A stretch of DNA of 64,000 nt from an uncultured bacterium (GCA_958366705.1 CATXCB010000004.1:1-64000), one strand, 5' to 3'. Positions 16,568 through 25,748 are shown, numbered from the stretch's first letter. Notes: generated by a model not told the origin, from the letters alone. Numbers and translations: made by a program.

Positions 16568-17911
16568 ATGGACGAGTCGAGTTTGGGTACAATTGTTTTT
16601 AATTGGATAATAGTTTTTTTATTGTTGTTGGTTAATGGTTTTTTTGTATCGGCGGAATTTGCAATTGTCAGGGCTAGAAAGACAAAAATAGAACAACTTA
16701 CTAAAGATGGTAATGTTGATGCTAAATTAGCATTAAAAGCTTTAGAAGATATGAATTTCTTTATTGCTGCTGTGCAGGTTGGTGTTACAATTGCAAGTAT
16801 CGGTATAGGTTGGTTTGGGTCTCCTACTATTGAAAAAATGATGGGAATAGCTTTTAGCCATATTCCAGCAGCAAATACATACTGGGCAAATACTATTACA
16901 GCGGTTGTTGCATTTCTTGTTATTACATTTTTACACGTAGTTATAGGTGAACAGGTTCCAAAATGCATTGCTTTGCAATATCCTGAAAAAATTTCGCTTT
17001 ATGTTGCCAAACCTATGGATATTTTTATGACTATTTCAAAACCGTTTGTTTGGTGTTTGAATAAAGCCTGCAATGCAATATTAACTCTTTTTAGAATTCC
17101 TCTAAGCAATGCCAGAGTTGTTCATACGATTGAAGATTTAGACTTGCTTGTTGATACCAGTTATGATGAGGGTGTTTTAAATGAAACTGAAAAAGACATG
17201 CTTCATAATATGTTTAATTTTTCAGATTTGACAGCAAGAGAAGTTATGATTCCACGTACTGACATGGTTTGTGTACCAATAGATATGACCTGGGATGAGT
17301 TGAACAAAATTGCTACTGAAAATCAGTATACCAGATACCCCGTTTACGATGGTGATATTGACCATATTACAGGTTTAATCCATGTAAAAGATTTGTATTC
17401 TCTTTCTTTAAAAGATGAAATTCGCCCTATCGCAAAACTTCAAAGAAAAATAATGTTGATTCCTGAAACTATTACTATGGATAATCTGGTAAGGGAATTT
17501 AAGAAAAACAAAGGACAGATGGCTGTAGTTGTAGATGAATTTGGCGGAACTTCCGGAATTATTACTCTGGAAGATGTTGTTGAAGAAATTTTTGGCGATG
17601 TTCAGGATGAATTCGATGAAGAAACAGAAATTGATATCAAGGAAGTAAAACCTAATCACTACCTTGCAAATGGTATGATGAGACTTGATGAATTAGCTAA
17701 TTATTTTGATATAGATGAAGCAAAATTAGAAGTTGAAGATGTTGATACAATTGCAGGTCTTGTTGTTAAAGAACTTGGAAAAATTGCTAAAATTGACGAT
17801 ATGGTTCAGTATGGAGAATTTACATTTACAGTAAAAGAAGTAGATGGCGCAAGAATTACAAAATTGTTAATCAAGCGTGAAGAACCACAGCCTGCTAATT
17901 CAGAAGACTAA
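16568..17911 (+). CDS. CNNM/CorC-family transporter (hemolysin-like, DUF21-CBS)
   Basis: This is a 447-residue membrane protein. Residues about 1-190 form the DUF21/CNNM transmembrane domain (helices near 12-32, 70-95 and 112-140, with G-E-Q-V-P-K-C). A CBS pair at about 215-340 contains R-E-V-M-I-P-R-T-D-M and the A-V-V-V-D-E-F-G-G-T-S-G signature near 330. A CorC_HlyC transporter-associated domain covers about 365-440. The family is implicated in Mg2+ or Co2+ efflux. The old "hemolysin" name is unsupported. AAGGAAAAG precedes the ATG. Confidence 0.93.
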   Translation: MDESSLGTIVFNWIIVFLLLLVNGFFVSAEFAIVRARKTKIEQLTKDGNVDAKLALKALEDMNFFIAAVQVGVTIASIGIGWFGSPTIEKMMGIAFSHIPAANTYWANTITAVVAFLVITFLHVVIGEQVPKCIALQYPEKISLYVAKPMDIFMTISKPFVWCLNKACNAILTLFRIPLSNARVVHTIEDLDLLVDTSYDEGVLNETEKDMLHNMFNFSDLTAREVMIPRTDMVCVPIDMTWDELNKIATENQYTRYPVYDGDIDHITGLIHVKDLYSLSLKDEIRPIAKLQRKIMLIPETITMDNLVREFKKNKGQMAVVVDEFGGTSGIITLEDVVEEIFGDVQDEFDEETEIDIKEVKPNHYLANGMMRLDELANYFDIDEAKLEVEDVDTIAGLVVKELGKIAKIDDMVQYGEFTFTVKEVDGARITKLLIKREEPQPANSED

Positions 17912-17924
17912 GGTACATACGGTC

Positions 17925-18180
17925 ATTCCGAATTGACTAGAAAATTAGTTTCAGTGGTTCAGAATCTTATTGCTGAACTATTTGCTTGAGACCCTGAAAC
18001 GAGTTCAGGGGACATATTCGTATGTCATTCTGAGCCTGCGCGAACAGAGGGCGAGAACGTAGTGGAGTCCCGTTTAATACGAGTGCAGAAATGTCGTCAT
18101 TCTGAGGGAGTGTGCGACTGAAAAATCTATGATTTATCGTCCAAAGATACTTCGGCTAAAGCCTCAGTATGACAGTTGGT
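17925..18180. repeat. Cluster of interspersed repeats
   Basis: The gap of about 380 bases after the transporter gene holds a TCATTCCGAATTGACTAG unit, a GACCCTGAAACGAGTTCAGG unit, a long TCATTCTGAGCCTGCGCGAA unit with GTAGTGGAGTCCCG (nearly identical at 52527), and GATACTTCGGCTAAAGCC with TCAGTATGACAG (inverse of the unit at 7693). No gene is seen. Confidence 0.75.
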
Positions 18181-18289
18181 TTGATTTTAAGAGTATTTAA
18201 TACCCCGTCCGTAAATGGTTAAGGGGAAAATTTTATTTTTCATATAAATGTCGGGTTTACTTTTTATTAAAATTCATTATTATAAAGAT

Positions 18290-18877
18290 ATGAAAAAGTT
18301 TTTGATAATGAGTTTATTTTTGATTGTATCATTATTACCAGCACCTTTGGCGATGGCTGATGATGTTGACATGCCTGCAACAGGTGATTTGTGGGACAAT
18401 TGGAATACCCGAGAAGAAGGTAGAGAAGCCAAACCCGTTTCAGATAAAGATTTTGAAAAAGCTCTAGAACAGGTTGATAAAAAAGTAAATAAATGGAAGA
18501 ACTGGGCAAATAAATTAAAAGTCCCAAGGGGTGAAGAGTTTAGCCAGAGTAATGAAACAGAAATGATAAAAGAAGAGCATGGTGCTGATTCTTCATTATC
18601 CGTATTATGTGTTCCGGTAGGATTAATTGCGCAGGGAAATGTTTTGCCTATAGGACATTATCAAGTAAAAGGTGAAAAAATTGATGGGCAGCCTGTTTTG
18701 AAATTCTATCAAGCACACTATGAAATGGCACGATTTCCTGCAGTAGAAACGCAGGACGATTTTGGCGAAAATACAATTTCGTTTGTAAAATGGCTACCAC
18801 AAGGTGACAAGCAAATTAAAGTTATATATGGTTCTCTTGATATGAACGCATACGCAATTATTGATATTGAACAATAA
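18290..18877 (+). CDS. Secreted protein of unknown function
   Basis: An ATG at 18248 is in frame, but the one at 18290 gives a textbook signal peptide: M-K-K-F, a hydrophobic core and A-M-A-D-D, with cleavage near residue 21. I therefore prefer it although no strong ribosome site is visible. The mature protein of about 175 residues has a charged helical segment rich in Lys/Trp (W-D-N-W-N, W-K-N-W) and a C-terminal region rich in Gly, Gln and Val. No family is recognised; it is probably periplasmic. Confidence 0.65.
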   Translation: MKKFLIMSLFLIVSLLPAPLAMADDVDMPATGDLWDNWNTREEGREAKPVSDKDFEKALEQVDKKVNKWKNWANKLKVPRGEEFSQSNETEMIKEEHGADSSLSVLCVPVGLIAQGNVLPIGHYQVKGEKIDGQPVLKFYQAHYEMARFPAVETQDDFGENTISFVKWLPQGDKQIKVIYGSLDMNAYAIIDIEQ

Positions 18878-18889
18878 ACAGGCTATGTT

Positions 18890-19462
18890 TTATCTTAATT
18901 TTTTTGCTAAAGATAAACCTGCAGGAAGCGGTAAAACAACATTTTCATAATTAGGATTTGCATTGATATCCTCAAGAAAAGTCTGAACTTTAGCAGCATG
19001 CGAAATTACATTATCACACGCAATATACCCTCCAACATTTAAATGCGGTTCTATCAAATGAAAAAATTTGATATATTGAGCTTTGTTTGCATCTACAAAT
19101 GCAAAATCAATTTTGAAATCTTCCGGTAAATATTCTAAAATAGTCACAGCATCCCCTTTTTTAGTTTCAATAATATCAGCGACGCCGCATTTTTCAAAAT
19201 TATCCTTTGCGATATCAAGTCTCTTGTCATAAAATTCTATAGTAGTTAATTTGCCGCCAGTTCTTTTTAAGGCTTTACCCAGCCATATTCCTGAGTAACC
19301 GTTTGAAGTACCTACTTCAATTACACTTTGAGCCTTTGAGTCTACTACAAAATTATACAAAAATTCTGCAGTTGTTCTGGAAATATTCCAAAAATCTTTT
19401 TGAGTTTTCTCCAGCTCTTTTAAAATTTCTTGTGTTGTATTATCAAATGTATCTATTATCAT
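18890..19462 (-). CDS. Class I SAM-dependent O-methyltransferase
   Basis: This 190-residue protein of the Methyltransf_3/caffeoyl-CoA OMT type is shorter than typical members (about 220). Motif I is E-V-G-T-S-N-G-Y-S near 48-56, an acidic E at the end of strand 2 lies in T-T-I-E-F, and F-V-D-A-N-K near 121-126 includes a metal-binding Asp. The substrate cannot be told. The ATG overlaps the stop of the upstream beta-propeller gene by four bases (ATGA), so translation is coupled in the grpE-dnaJ operon. Confidence 0.85.
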   Translation of the reverse strand: MIIDTFDNTTQEILKELEKTQKDFWNISRTTAEFLYNFVVDSKAQSVIEVGTSNGYSGIWLGKALKRTGGKLTTIEFYDKRLDIAKDNFEKCGVADIIETKKGDAVTILEYLPEDFKIDFAFVDANKAQYIKFFHLIEPHLNVGGYIACDNVISHAAKVQTFLEDINANPNYENVVLPLPAGLSLAKKLR

Positions 19463-20874
19463 TTTATAGTTTTAACCTTATCTGTTACAACAATTGCTCT
19501 GACTGGAACATCCAGTGGGCTTGTTTTTACAATATCTTTTGTTACCGTGTCAACAACCGAATACAAACCTGCACGTGCATTTGTTATCATAATCATTTCA
19601 GAATTATCAATTGGCGTAATATTTGTTGCAAATGCGTTTGTATTTAAAAATAATTTATCTGTAATAACATCTTCCTGTGTATTTAAAACTTCCAATAAAT
19701 TATCCTGAGCTCCCAAAATAAATAATTCATTATTATGAGCATACATATCTACGGGTTTTTCGCAGACTTCAATTTCTGACATAAGTCCAAGTGTCTCATA
19801 ATCAACAATTGCAAGTCTGTTTTGTGTTCTGCTTATTAAATAAATTTTACCGTTAACATAAGCAATTTTAGAAATATTCGGGAAACTTCCTATATTTTTA
19901 AGCAGAAAATTGTTATCCATTTCTACAGCCCAGACATCATTTGTATTTCTGTCTACGTAAAATAACTTTGTTCCATCCTCTGACAATGTAAGTTTTTCAC
20001 ATTTTCCGTTAATTTTTAATTGTTTTTTTAAAGTCATTGTTTCAAGGCTAAACAAGTAAATACTTGAATTTGAACCGGATGAAATATATGCAAGTTTTTT
20101 ATTTTTATCAATAATTATTTGTTCCGGACAAATTTCAAAATGCACTTCTTTTATAACTTTTTCATCCATCAATGAAATAATATTCATTGTTTTTGAATCA
20201 AAGTATGTAACAAGCAGGAATTCTCCATTATAACTTTTCAAATCATTAATTACATAATCCTGAGCAAGTGAGTATTCAGGAACTTTTGAATTTGAATTGA
20301 TTACCTGAATATTTTTATTTGCTCCGGTAGATATATAAAAAGTTTTGCCGTTTAATTGAGCAACAGGAGTTGTCGGTTTTTTGCCTTTGTTTCTTGTGTT
20401 ATTAATTTTTAAACCTGTATCCTGAGTTACCATAACATCAACGTCCCCGATAATTCCTTTTAAAGTTTCCGGTATAACCAGACCTTTAGGTAACAATATA
20501 TCCTGCGGCAAAAGTCCTGATTGAATTTCATCAGGCGGATTCAACATATTAATAACCGTCTTTTTACCATTAGTATTGATAACCTTTAGCAGCGAATAAT
20601 TGTTATTCAAAATTACCATATCAGGTTTTTGCTTTAATGTTTCGTTAAGAGGATAAGTAGTTTTTATGCTAACAGTGTCAACCTTTTCAACTTTTGCAGG
20701 AAAAACAGGAAGATACATTGTGTTATCCGGCAGAACAATTACTCCGTCAAATCGAAAATTTGTATTTGGAAATGTTTTATTCACAAAATCCTGAACATCC
20801 TGCGGGACTTGTGCTGCATTTGCAGCTCCGGATAGAGTTAAACACATTATTAAAGTTAGCAATAATTTACGCAT
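19459..20874 (-). CDS. Secreted beta-propeller protein (YncE/YVTN type)
   Basis: The open frame extends to 20976, but the ATG at 20874 gives a signal peptide (M-R-K-L-L-L-T-L, A-N-A-A near 18-22) and begins one base after the dnaJ stop, so I take it as the start (about 471 residues). The mature part shows repeated blade-like segments such as K-L-A-Y-I-S-S-G-S-N-S-S-I-Y-L-F and N-G-K-I-Y-L-I-S-R-T-Q-N-R, typical of YVTN propellers that bind ligands or proteins outside the inner membrane. The ligand is unknown. It lies between dnaJ and a methyltransferase in one operon. Confidence 0.8.
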   Translation of the reverse strand: MRKLLLTLIMCLTLSGAANAAQVPQDVQDFVNKTFPNTNFRFDGVIVLPDNTMYLPVFPAKVEKVDTVSIKTTYPLNETLKQKPDMVILNNNYSLLKVINTNGKKTVINMLNPPDEIQSGLLPQDILLPKGLVIPETLKGIIGDVDVMVTQDTGLKINNTRNKGKKPTTPVAQLNGKTFYISTGANKNIQVINSNSKVPEYSLAQDYVINDLKSYNGEFLLVTYFDSKTMNIISLMDEKVIKEVHFEICPEQIIIDKNKKLAYISSGSNSSIYLFSLETMTLKKQLKINGKCEKLTLSEDGTKLFYVDRNTNDVWAVEMDNNFLLKNIGSFPNISKIAYVNGKIYLISRTQNRLAIVDYETLGLMSEIEVCEKPVDMYAHNNELFILGAQDNLLEVLNTQEDVITDKLFLNTNAFATNITPIDNSEMIMITNARAGLYSVVDTVTKDIVKTSPLDVPVRAIVVTDKVKTIK

Positions 20875-20875
20875 A

Positions 20876-22000
20876 TTATTTAAAAACTCCCTTAACTTTT
20901 GATATAATTGATTGTTGAGGTTTTTTACCTGTTTGTATTTCATATAATTTCTGATAAAGAACTTTTTCTTCATCACTCAAACGTGTAGGAACTTTTATTT
21001 TCAAAACAACTACATGGTCGCCTCTTTGAGATGGACGTGTGATAATTGGAATTCCTGCCCCTTTGATTTTTACATAATCACCATACTGCGTTCCTGCAGG
21101 AATTTGAACTTCTTTATCTCCATCCAGTGTCTTTATAGTTACAATATCACCCATCACCGCTTGTGCCGGTGTAATATCAAGTTCTGTAAATACATTTATG
21201 CCGTCTCGTTTGAAATAATTTGACGGTTCGACATGCACAACAACAAACAAATCCCCGTTTGGTCCGCCATTAATTCCGCAGTCACCTTCTCCTGAAACTC
21301 TGATTTTTGACATATTGTCAACACCTGCAGGAATTTTTATTTCAATCTTCTTTTCTTTAGTAATTTGTCCCTGTCCATGACAAGTTTTACAAGGTTTATC
21401 TATCACTTGACCAGAACCTTTACAATGCGGACAAGTTGTAACTTGTGTAAAATTGCCAAGAGGTGTTCTTGCTACTGTTTTCACCTGCCCTGTACCGCCG
21501 CACTGCGGACAAGTTTTCTTTTGAGAGCCGGCTTCTGCACCTGATCCATGACAATCAGGACAAGTTTCTTGATGGTCAAATCTTATTTCTTTATTTATAC
21601 CAAATGCAGCATCTTCAAATCTTATTTTAACATCATATCTTAAATCATCACCGCGTTGGGGCGCATTCGGATCAATACCGCCGCCGAAACCAAAGCCTCC
21701 AAAACCTCCAAAAAAGCTTTCAAAAATATCATTGATATCTCCAAAACCTCCGGCAAACGGGCCATTTGTATCAAAGCCTGCATTTTTTAATCCATCTTCG
21801 CCATATCTATCGTACGTTGCTCTTTTATTATCATCAGATAATGTTTCGTAAGCTTTACCTAACTCTTTAAATTTTTCTTCTGCATCAGGGGCTTTATTCA
21901 CATCTGGGTGAAGCAATCGGGCTTTTTTTCTAAAAGCCGACTTTATCTCATCTTTGGAAGCGTCTTTTGACACTCCTAATATTTCATAATAATCTGTCAT
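20876..22000 (-). CDS. dnaJ: Chaperone protein DnaJ
   Basis: This 374-residue type I J-protein stimulates the DnaK ATPase. It has a J domain with H-P-D near 35-37, a Gly/Phe-rich linker (about 75-115), four zinc-binding repeats C-P-D-C-H-G-S-G, C-P-Q-C-G-G-T-G, C-P-H-C-K-G-S-G and C-K-T-C-H-G-Q-G (about 147-210), and a C-terminal substrate domain. It follows grpE on the same strand by 88 bases. dnaK is not between them or elsewhere in the window. Confidence 0.97.
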   Translation of the reverse strand: MTDYYEILGVSKDASKDEIKSAFRKKARLLHPDVNKAPDAEEKFKELGKAYETLSDDNKRATYDRYGEDGLKNAGFDTNGPFAGGFGDINDIFESFFGGFGGFGFGGGIDPNAPQRGDDLRYDVKIRFEDAAFGINKEIRFDHQETCPDCHGSGAEAGSQKKTCPQCGGTGQVKTVARTPLGNFTQVTTCPHCKGSGQVIDKPCKTCHGQGQITKEKKIEIKIPAGVDNMSKIRVSGEGDCGINGGPNGDLFVVVHVEPSNYFKRDGINVFTELDITPAQAVMGDIVTIKTLDGDKEVQIPAGTQYGDYVKIKGAGIPIITRPSQRGDHVVVLKIKVPTRLSDEEKVLYQKLYEIQTGKKPQQSIISKVKGVFK

Positions 22001-22088
22001 TGTCTTATTTATACTTCCTTAACTTTCTGGTTTGCTGCTTAAAACTTTTCAATAGAATCTCCCCTAGTGAAAATAAGCACAATCTATA

Positions 22089-22673
22089 CTACTCTGCAGC
22101 TGCAACATTAACAAGTGTAGGTCTCAAAACCTTGTCACCCATTTTGTATCCCTTTTGCAGTTCGCTGATAACAGTATGTTCAGGGTGTTCGCTGGTTGGT
22201 GTACGCATTACAGCTTCATGGAAATTAGGGTCAAATTCTTCACCGGCTGCCTTAATTTCTTCAAGACCAAGTTTTGCAAGTGATTCAATAACCTGTTTAT
22301 GTACAAGGTTAAAACTTTCTTTAACTGTTTCACAGTCCTGAACATTTTCAAGAGCTTTTTGACCGCGTTCAAAATTATCAAGAACTTCTATTAACTTTTT
22401 CAATGCAGATTCTGTACCGAATTTTATCAAATTTTCGCGTTCTTGTTCCTGACGTTTTCTATAATTGTCAAAATCAGCAGCTAAGCGGATATACTGCTGG
22501 TTAAGTTTATCATATTCTTCTTGAAGTTTGCTGTTTTTTTCTTCTGAGGTATTTTCTTGAGATTCTTCATTTACAGCATTTTCAGTTGTATTTGTTTCAT
22601 TATTTTCAACATTTGTATTTTCATCTTTAATCACGTCTTCGTTTTTGAACGGATTTGAATTTTTATCAGTCAT
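22089..22673 (-). CDS. grpE: Nucleotide exchange factor GrpE
   Basis: GrpE releases ADP from DnaK. An upstream in-frame ATG at 22706 exists, but the ATG at 22673 has AAGGGA at good spacing, giving 194 residues. An acidic disordered N-terminus (about 1-45) is followed by a long coiled coil with D-F-D-N-Y-R-K-R (about 70-77) and a C-terminal beta domain containing V-L-R-P-T-L-V. It is first gene of the operon grpE-dnaJ-propeller-methyltransferase. No CIRCE element was recognised upstream. Confidence 0.95.
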   Translation of the reverse strand: MTDKNSNPFKNEDVIKDENTNVENNETNTTENAVNEESQENTSEEKNSKLQEEYDKLNQQYIRLAADFDNYRKRQEQERENLIKFGTESALKKLIEVLDNFERGQKALENVQDCETVKESFNLVHKQVIESLAKLGLEEIKAAGEEFDPNFHEAVMRTPTSEHPEHTVISELQKGYKMGDKVLRPTLVNVAAAE

Positions 22674-23022
22674 AATATTTCCCTTCACAACATTAATTAT
22701 ATACATATATTATAAAGTATCAAAGTAAATTCACAAGTTAAATTTATTTTTTTTTAATAATTGAGGGATAGATTACATGACCAAATACATAAAATATATA
22801 AAATATTTATTATTCTTTATACTATTTAGTCGAGCCTCAATTAATGATTCGACCTCCGCAAAGCGAACAATAAATGTTATGCGAAACAACAACAAAAATG
22901 AGCATGTTTGAACGGGCAAAATTTAGATTACCAATCAAATTTAAAATGATATTAGTGAGTTTGCTCATTTTGAAGTTGAGCATTTACAATTTATTAGTGA
23001 GCGTAGCGATGGGAGAGAGTTT

Positions 23023-23067
23023 CTTTGTTCCACGTTTCTTTGCGGTCAAAGAAATGTGGAATCAAAG
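23023..23067. repeat. Imperfect inverted repeat of about 20-bp arms
   Basis: Arm 23023-23042 (CTTTGTTCCACGTTTCTTTG) is mirrored at 23047-23067 with few mismatches around a 4-base loop. Similar CTTTG-rich hairpins occur dispersed in many bacterial genomes; its function is unknown. Confidence 0.7.
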
Positions 23068-23118
23068 CACAATATGTCAAATTGTACGTTTATTTTTTAA
23101 ATAAATTCTCTTTGTTCA

Positions 23119-23153
23119 CTTTTTCTTTTTGATTGCGACGCAAAAAGAAAAAG
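23119..23153. repeat. Perfect inverted repeat of 13-bp arms
   Basis: CTTTTTCTTTTTG (23119-23131) is mirrored by CAAAAAGAAAAAG (23141-23153) around ATTGCGACG. It lies 50 bases after the previous hairpin, suggesting a composite repeated element. Confidence 0.75.
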
Positions 23154-23313
23154 TAGAACCGAAAAAGAAAAACACGCCTGATTGAATGGCTCGAGTTATC
23201 AGGGGCTATACCCCCAAACCCCCTTTTTAGTAAAAATAATGATTTGATATATCCATAACATATTTTATGTAAATGTAGTGCTTAAAATCTAAAATTTATG
23301 CTATTATAAAAGT

Positions 23314-23844
23314 ATGAATTTTGAAGAAAAAACACTGGATTCTAAAGTCGTCTATGAGGGAAAAGTCGTTACGGTTATTCGTGATGATGTCGAAGTTGCT
23401 GACGGGCATAAATCGTTTCGAGAAGTTGTTTTGCATTCAGGCGGTGTTGTTGTTGCAGCCTTGAAAGATAATAATACCATTCTGCTAATCAAACAGTACA
23501 GATATCCGCTGAAAAAAGTCAATCTTGAACTTCCTGCAGGTAAACTTGAAATCGGAGAAAACCCCGATGAAGCCTGTAAACGTGAACTGGAAGAAGAAAC
23601 CGGATATCAGGCAAAACAATGGCAATCGCTGGGATTTATAAATACCACACCTGGTATTTGTACAGAAAAATTGTATTTATATCTGGCAAAGGATTTGGAA
23701 TTCGTCGGTGAACATCCTGATGAGGGAGAAATTCTCAAATGCGAAGAATATAATTTATCTGAGGTTTTTAAAATGATAAATTCCGGTGAAATTAATGATG
23801 CCAAAACAATATGTACACTATTTCGTGCTTTTATGAATGCTTGA
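23314..23844 (+). CDS. Nudix hydrolase (ADP-ribose pyrophosphatase type)
   Basis: This 176-residue protein hydrolyses a nucleoside diphosphate linked to another moiety. The Nudix box is complete: G76-x5-E82-x7-R90-E91-L-x-E94-E95-x-G97. Upstream context (V-Y-E-G-K-V-V-T-V near 13-21, Q-Y-R-Y-P near 61-65, E-L-P-A-G-K) is that of ADP-ribose pyrophosphatases (NudF/YqkG), so ADP-ribose is the likely substrate. It is followed 46 bases later by a HAD phosphatase gene on the same strand. Confidence 0.92.
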   Translation: MNFEEKTLDSKVVYEGKVVTVIRDDVEVADGHKSFREVVLHSGGVVVAALKDNNTILLIKQYRYPLKKVNLELPAGKLEIGENPDEACKRELEEETGYQAKQWQSLGFINTTPGICTEKLYLYLAKDLEFVGEHPDEGEILKCEEYNLSEVFKMINSGEINDAKTICTLFRAFMNA

Positions 23845-23890
23845 AGCTGAAAAATCTATTATCTAACCGGTAATGCAGGGGTAAATGTTT

Positions 23891-24694
23891 ATGATAAAAA
23901 TGATTGCAACAGATATTGACGGAACACTTATTGAATGGGGAAGTGATTTTACACCTGGAGTAAAACAGTGTATCAATCAGCTAAAAGCACATGGGATTCC
24001 GGTTATTTTAGTTACAGGCAGAATGCACAGTGCTACAATTCCTGTTGCTCAGAAACTCGGTTTAAATACGCCTATTATATCTTATCAGGGAGGTCTGATT
24101 AAAGACTGCCACGGAAGAACTTTATATCAGAAAAACTTAGATTCTAAGTATGCGAAAGAAATTATAAACTGGGCAAGAAAAAACAATATCCACATAAACT
24201 TATACCTTGACGATAAACTGTATGTTGAACAAGATAATGAAATAATAAAATTTTATACTGACGGGAAATTTATTGATTACACAGTTTGTTCATTTGATGA
24301 ACTGAAAATCGAAAATGTTAATAAAATTCTTGCAATTGACTTGAGAGACGCTGACAAAGTTACAGATTGGGTAGATGAATTAAAAGAAAAATATCCGGAA
24401 TTATATATTGTAAAATCAACTCCATATTTTTGTGAAATTGGAAACGGTGAAGCAAAAAAATCACTGGGGATTAAATATTTATGTGATATGTGGGGAATTG
24501 ATATCAGTGAAGTAATGACAATAGGTGATCAGAATAATGATATAGATTTAATACAATGCGGCGGAATAGGTGTTGCTATGGGAAACGGCACACCTGAATT
24601 AAAAGAGTGTGCCGATTTTATCACCGATACCGTGCAAAATGACGGGTTTGTTAAAGCTGTAGAAAAATTTGTTATCCCTGTTCTGGAATCGTAA
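23891..24694 (+). CDS. Cof-type HAD-superfamily hydrolase
   Basis: This is a phosphatase of the HAD IIB (Cof) group. D-I-D-G-T-L near the N-terminus holds the catalytic Asp pair, V-T-G-R is motif II, K at S-L-G-I-K is motif III and G-D-Q-N-N-D-I-D motif IV. The cap domain spans about 85-185. Of two ATGs, 23885 and 23891, the second has better spacing from AGGGG and is chosen; the length is then 267 residues. The substrate, probably a sugar phosphate or flavin phosphate, is not determinable. Confidence 0.9.
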   Translation: MIKMIATDIDGTLIEWGSDFTPGVKQCINQLKAHGIPVILVTGRMHSATIPVAQKLGLNTPIISYQGGLIKDCHGRTLYQKNLDSKYAKEIINWARKNNIHINLYLDDKLYVEQDNEIIKFYTDGKFIDYTVCSFDELKIENVNKILAIDLRDADKVTDWVDELKEKYPELYIVKSTPYFCEIGNGEAKKSLGIKYLCDMWGIDISEVMTIGDQNNDIDLIQCGGIGVAMGNGTPELKECADFITDTVQNDGFVKAVEKFVIPVLES

Positions 24695-24839
24695 ATTTAG
24701 TACCACATCTTGAACAGAAAATTTGTAAACCCTCTTCTTCAAGATCAACATCTGTTAAACCTAATACTCTGGTAATCCCTTTTTCGTCTTTTGTAACTTT
24801 ATATTTTAGTTGACATTCAGGACAAATCGCATAAGTAAT
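24672..24839 (-). CDS. Small zinc-ribbon ORF lacking a normal start
   Basis: An open frame of about 55 codons reads I-C-P-E-C-Q, then F-C-S-R-C-G-T-K-F near its end, a two-Cys-pair zinc ribbon, and stops at 24672, overlapping the convergent HAD gene by 23 bases. In-frame sequence back to a TAA at 24878 contains no ATG, GTG or TTG. An ATT at 24839 next to AGGTG is the only near-start. It may use that codon, be read by frameshifting from the gene just upstream (stop 24841), or be decayed. Confidence 0.4.
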   Translation of the reverse strand: MTYAICPECQLKYKVTKDEKGITRVLGLTDVDLEEEGLQIFCSRCGTKFTIPEQG

Positions 24840-24840
24840 A

Positions 24841-25302
24841 TCACCTAATTTTGTAAATGTTGTATGTGTTACGCATTATAATAAACGCAACTATACTCAC
24901 CACCCCCAGAAAAATATTGATTTTGAAACTCACTGCAAATAAAGCAGCCAGAAATACTCCGTCATAAAACCTGATAAAATCTTTTGTTAATCTGCTGAAA
25001 TTTTTATATACAGGAGGATAAGACACTGCAAACGTAAATATTCCTCCTGCTACACCAAGAAAAAAGTATTTGTTAAACTCTATAGGTTTAGAGGAAGATA
25101 ATATAACTACAAAAGCCAAAATAAATCCGCTGTATAATAGCAGACAGCTTTTACAAACATACAACCCGAAAATTTTTAATGTGTGTTCTCTGTACTTTTC
25201 ACAAAGAGGTTTATGCAGAAAAATAAATTTATAAAAATGTTTATAAAATATAAACTTATATAATAAACTTTTATTAAAACGATTTAATAAATTCAGCGTC
25301 AT
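24841..25302 (-). CDS. DUF2085-like small membrane protein
   Basis: This 153-residue protein carries the DUF2085 pattern: C-E-K-Y-R-E-H-T (C34, R38), F-G-L-Y-V-C-K-S-C near 45-53 and Y-S-G. Hydrophobic helices follow at about 56-72, 80-97 and 113-143. The Cys residues may bind metal. The function is unknown in the family. Its stop overlaps the start region of the small zinc-ribbon frame on the same strand. Confidence 0.65.
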   Translation of the reverse strand: MTLNLLNRFNKSLLYKFIFYKHFYKFIFLHKPLCEKYREHTLKIFGLYVCKSCLLLYSGFILAFVVILSSSKPIEFNKYFFLGVAGGIFTFAVSYPPVYKNFSRLTKDFIRFYDGVFLAALFAVSFKINIFLGVVSIVAFIIMRNTYNIYKIR

Positions 25303-25391
25303 CCTACTTCCATATTTTTAATATACCAAATCATTCTAATAAACTTGAAAAATTAAGACCTCATACAAAATTATGAATGATATAATCCCCT

Positions 25392-25748
25392 TTATGGACA
25401 TTTAGGAGGCTTAAAACTTGCACCGCAAACTTTGCAATACTCAGGCTCTTTACCTTTTATCGCAGTTACTTCTCCACAAACAGGGCATTTGAATTTTTTA
25501 CCTTTTCTCAAAAAAATAACACCTACAGTCCCAAAGATAATAAACTGAATAAAAGTTATCAATGCACCTATAACTATTAAACAAATAAATAACCAGATAA
25601 ATAAACCTACATTAGGATAATAATAAAACGGCAATGGTAAATCTGTATCGACATACGTTGTTGTCTCACAAGTCTGAACTGATTGTGATTCTGGTTGTGA
25701 TATTACCGGACGGGTAACTGTTACACTGCTTTTTATATTAGGATTCAT
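25392..25748 (-). CDS. Membrane protein with C-terminal zinc ribbon
   Basis: This 118-residue protein has a Ser/Thr/Val-rich N-terminal 40 residues, a hydrophobic span at about 47-78 (one long or two short helices), and a cytoplasmic-type zinc ribbon C-P-V-C-G near 88-92 with C-K-V-C-G near 106-110. No known family. It is one of several Cys4 ribbon proteins here (compare 24672 and 29094). Confidence 0.65.
   Translation of the reverse strand: MNPNIKSSVTVTRPVISQPESQSVQTCETTTYVDTDLPLPFYYYPNVGLFIWLFICLIVIGALITFIQFIIFGTVGVIFLRKGKKFKCPVCGEVTAIKGKEPEYCKVCGASFKPPKCP

Larger units (their letters stand above)
22674..23313. other. Long intergenic gap with two hairpin-forming repeats
   Basis: This is the longest gene-free stretch (640 bases) and it separates divergent genes. 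It holds two inverted repeats described separately, and a TCGAGCCTCAATTAATGATTC segment. A 76-codon frame at 22874 runs through the repeats and does not look like a protein gene. The promoter of grpE must lie near 22680-22740, but none was clear. Confidence 0.6.

Noticed and set aside
16480..16968. 162-codon antisense frame over the CorC-type gene start
   Set aside because: The plus-strand gene is well supported by domains and the antisense product has no family features.
18248..18289. Earlier ATG of the secreted protein at 18290
   Set aside because: It adds 14 residues ahead of a textbook signal peptide and has no ribosome site.
22874..23104. 76-codon frame in the grpE upstream gap
   Set aside because: It runs through an inverted repeat (23023-23067), has no ribosome site and resembles no protein.
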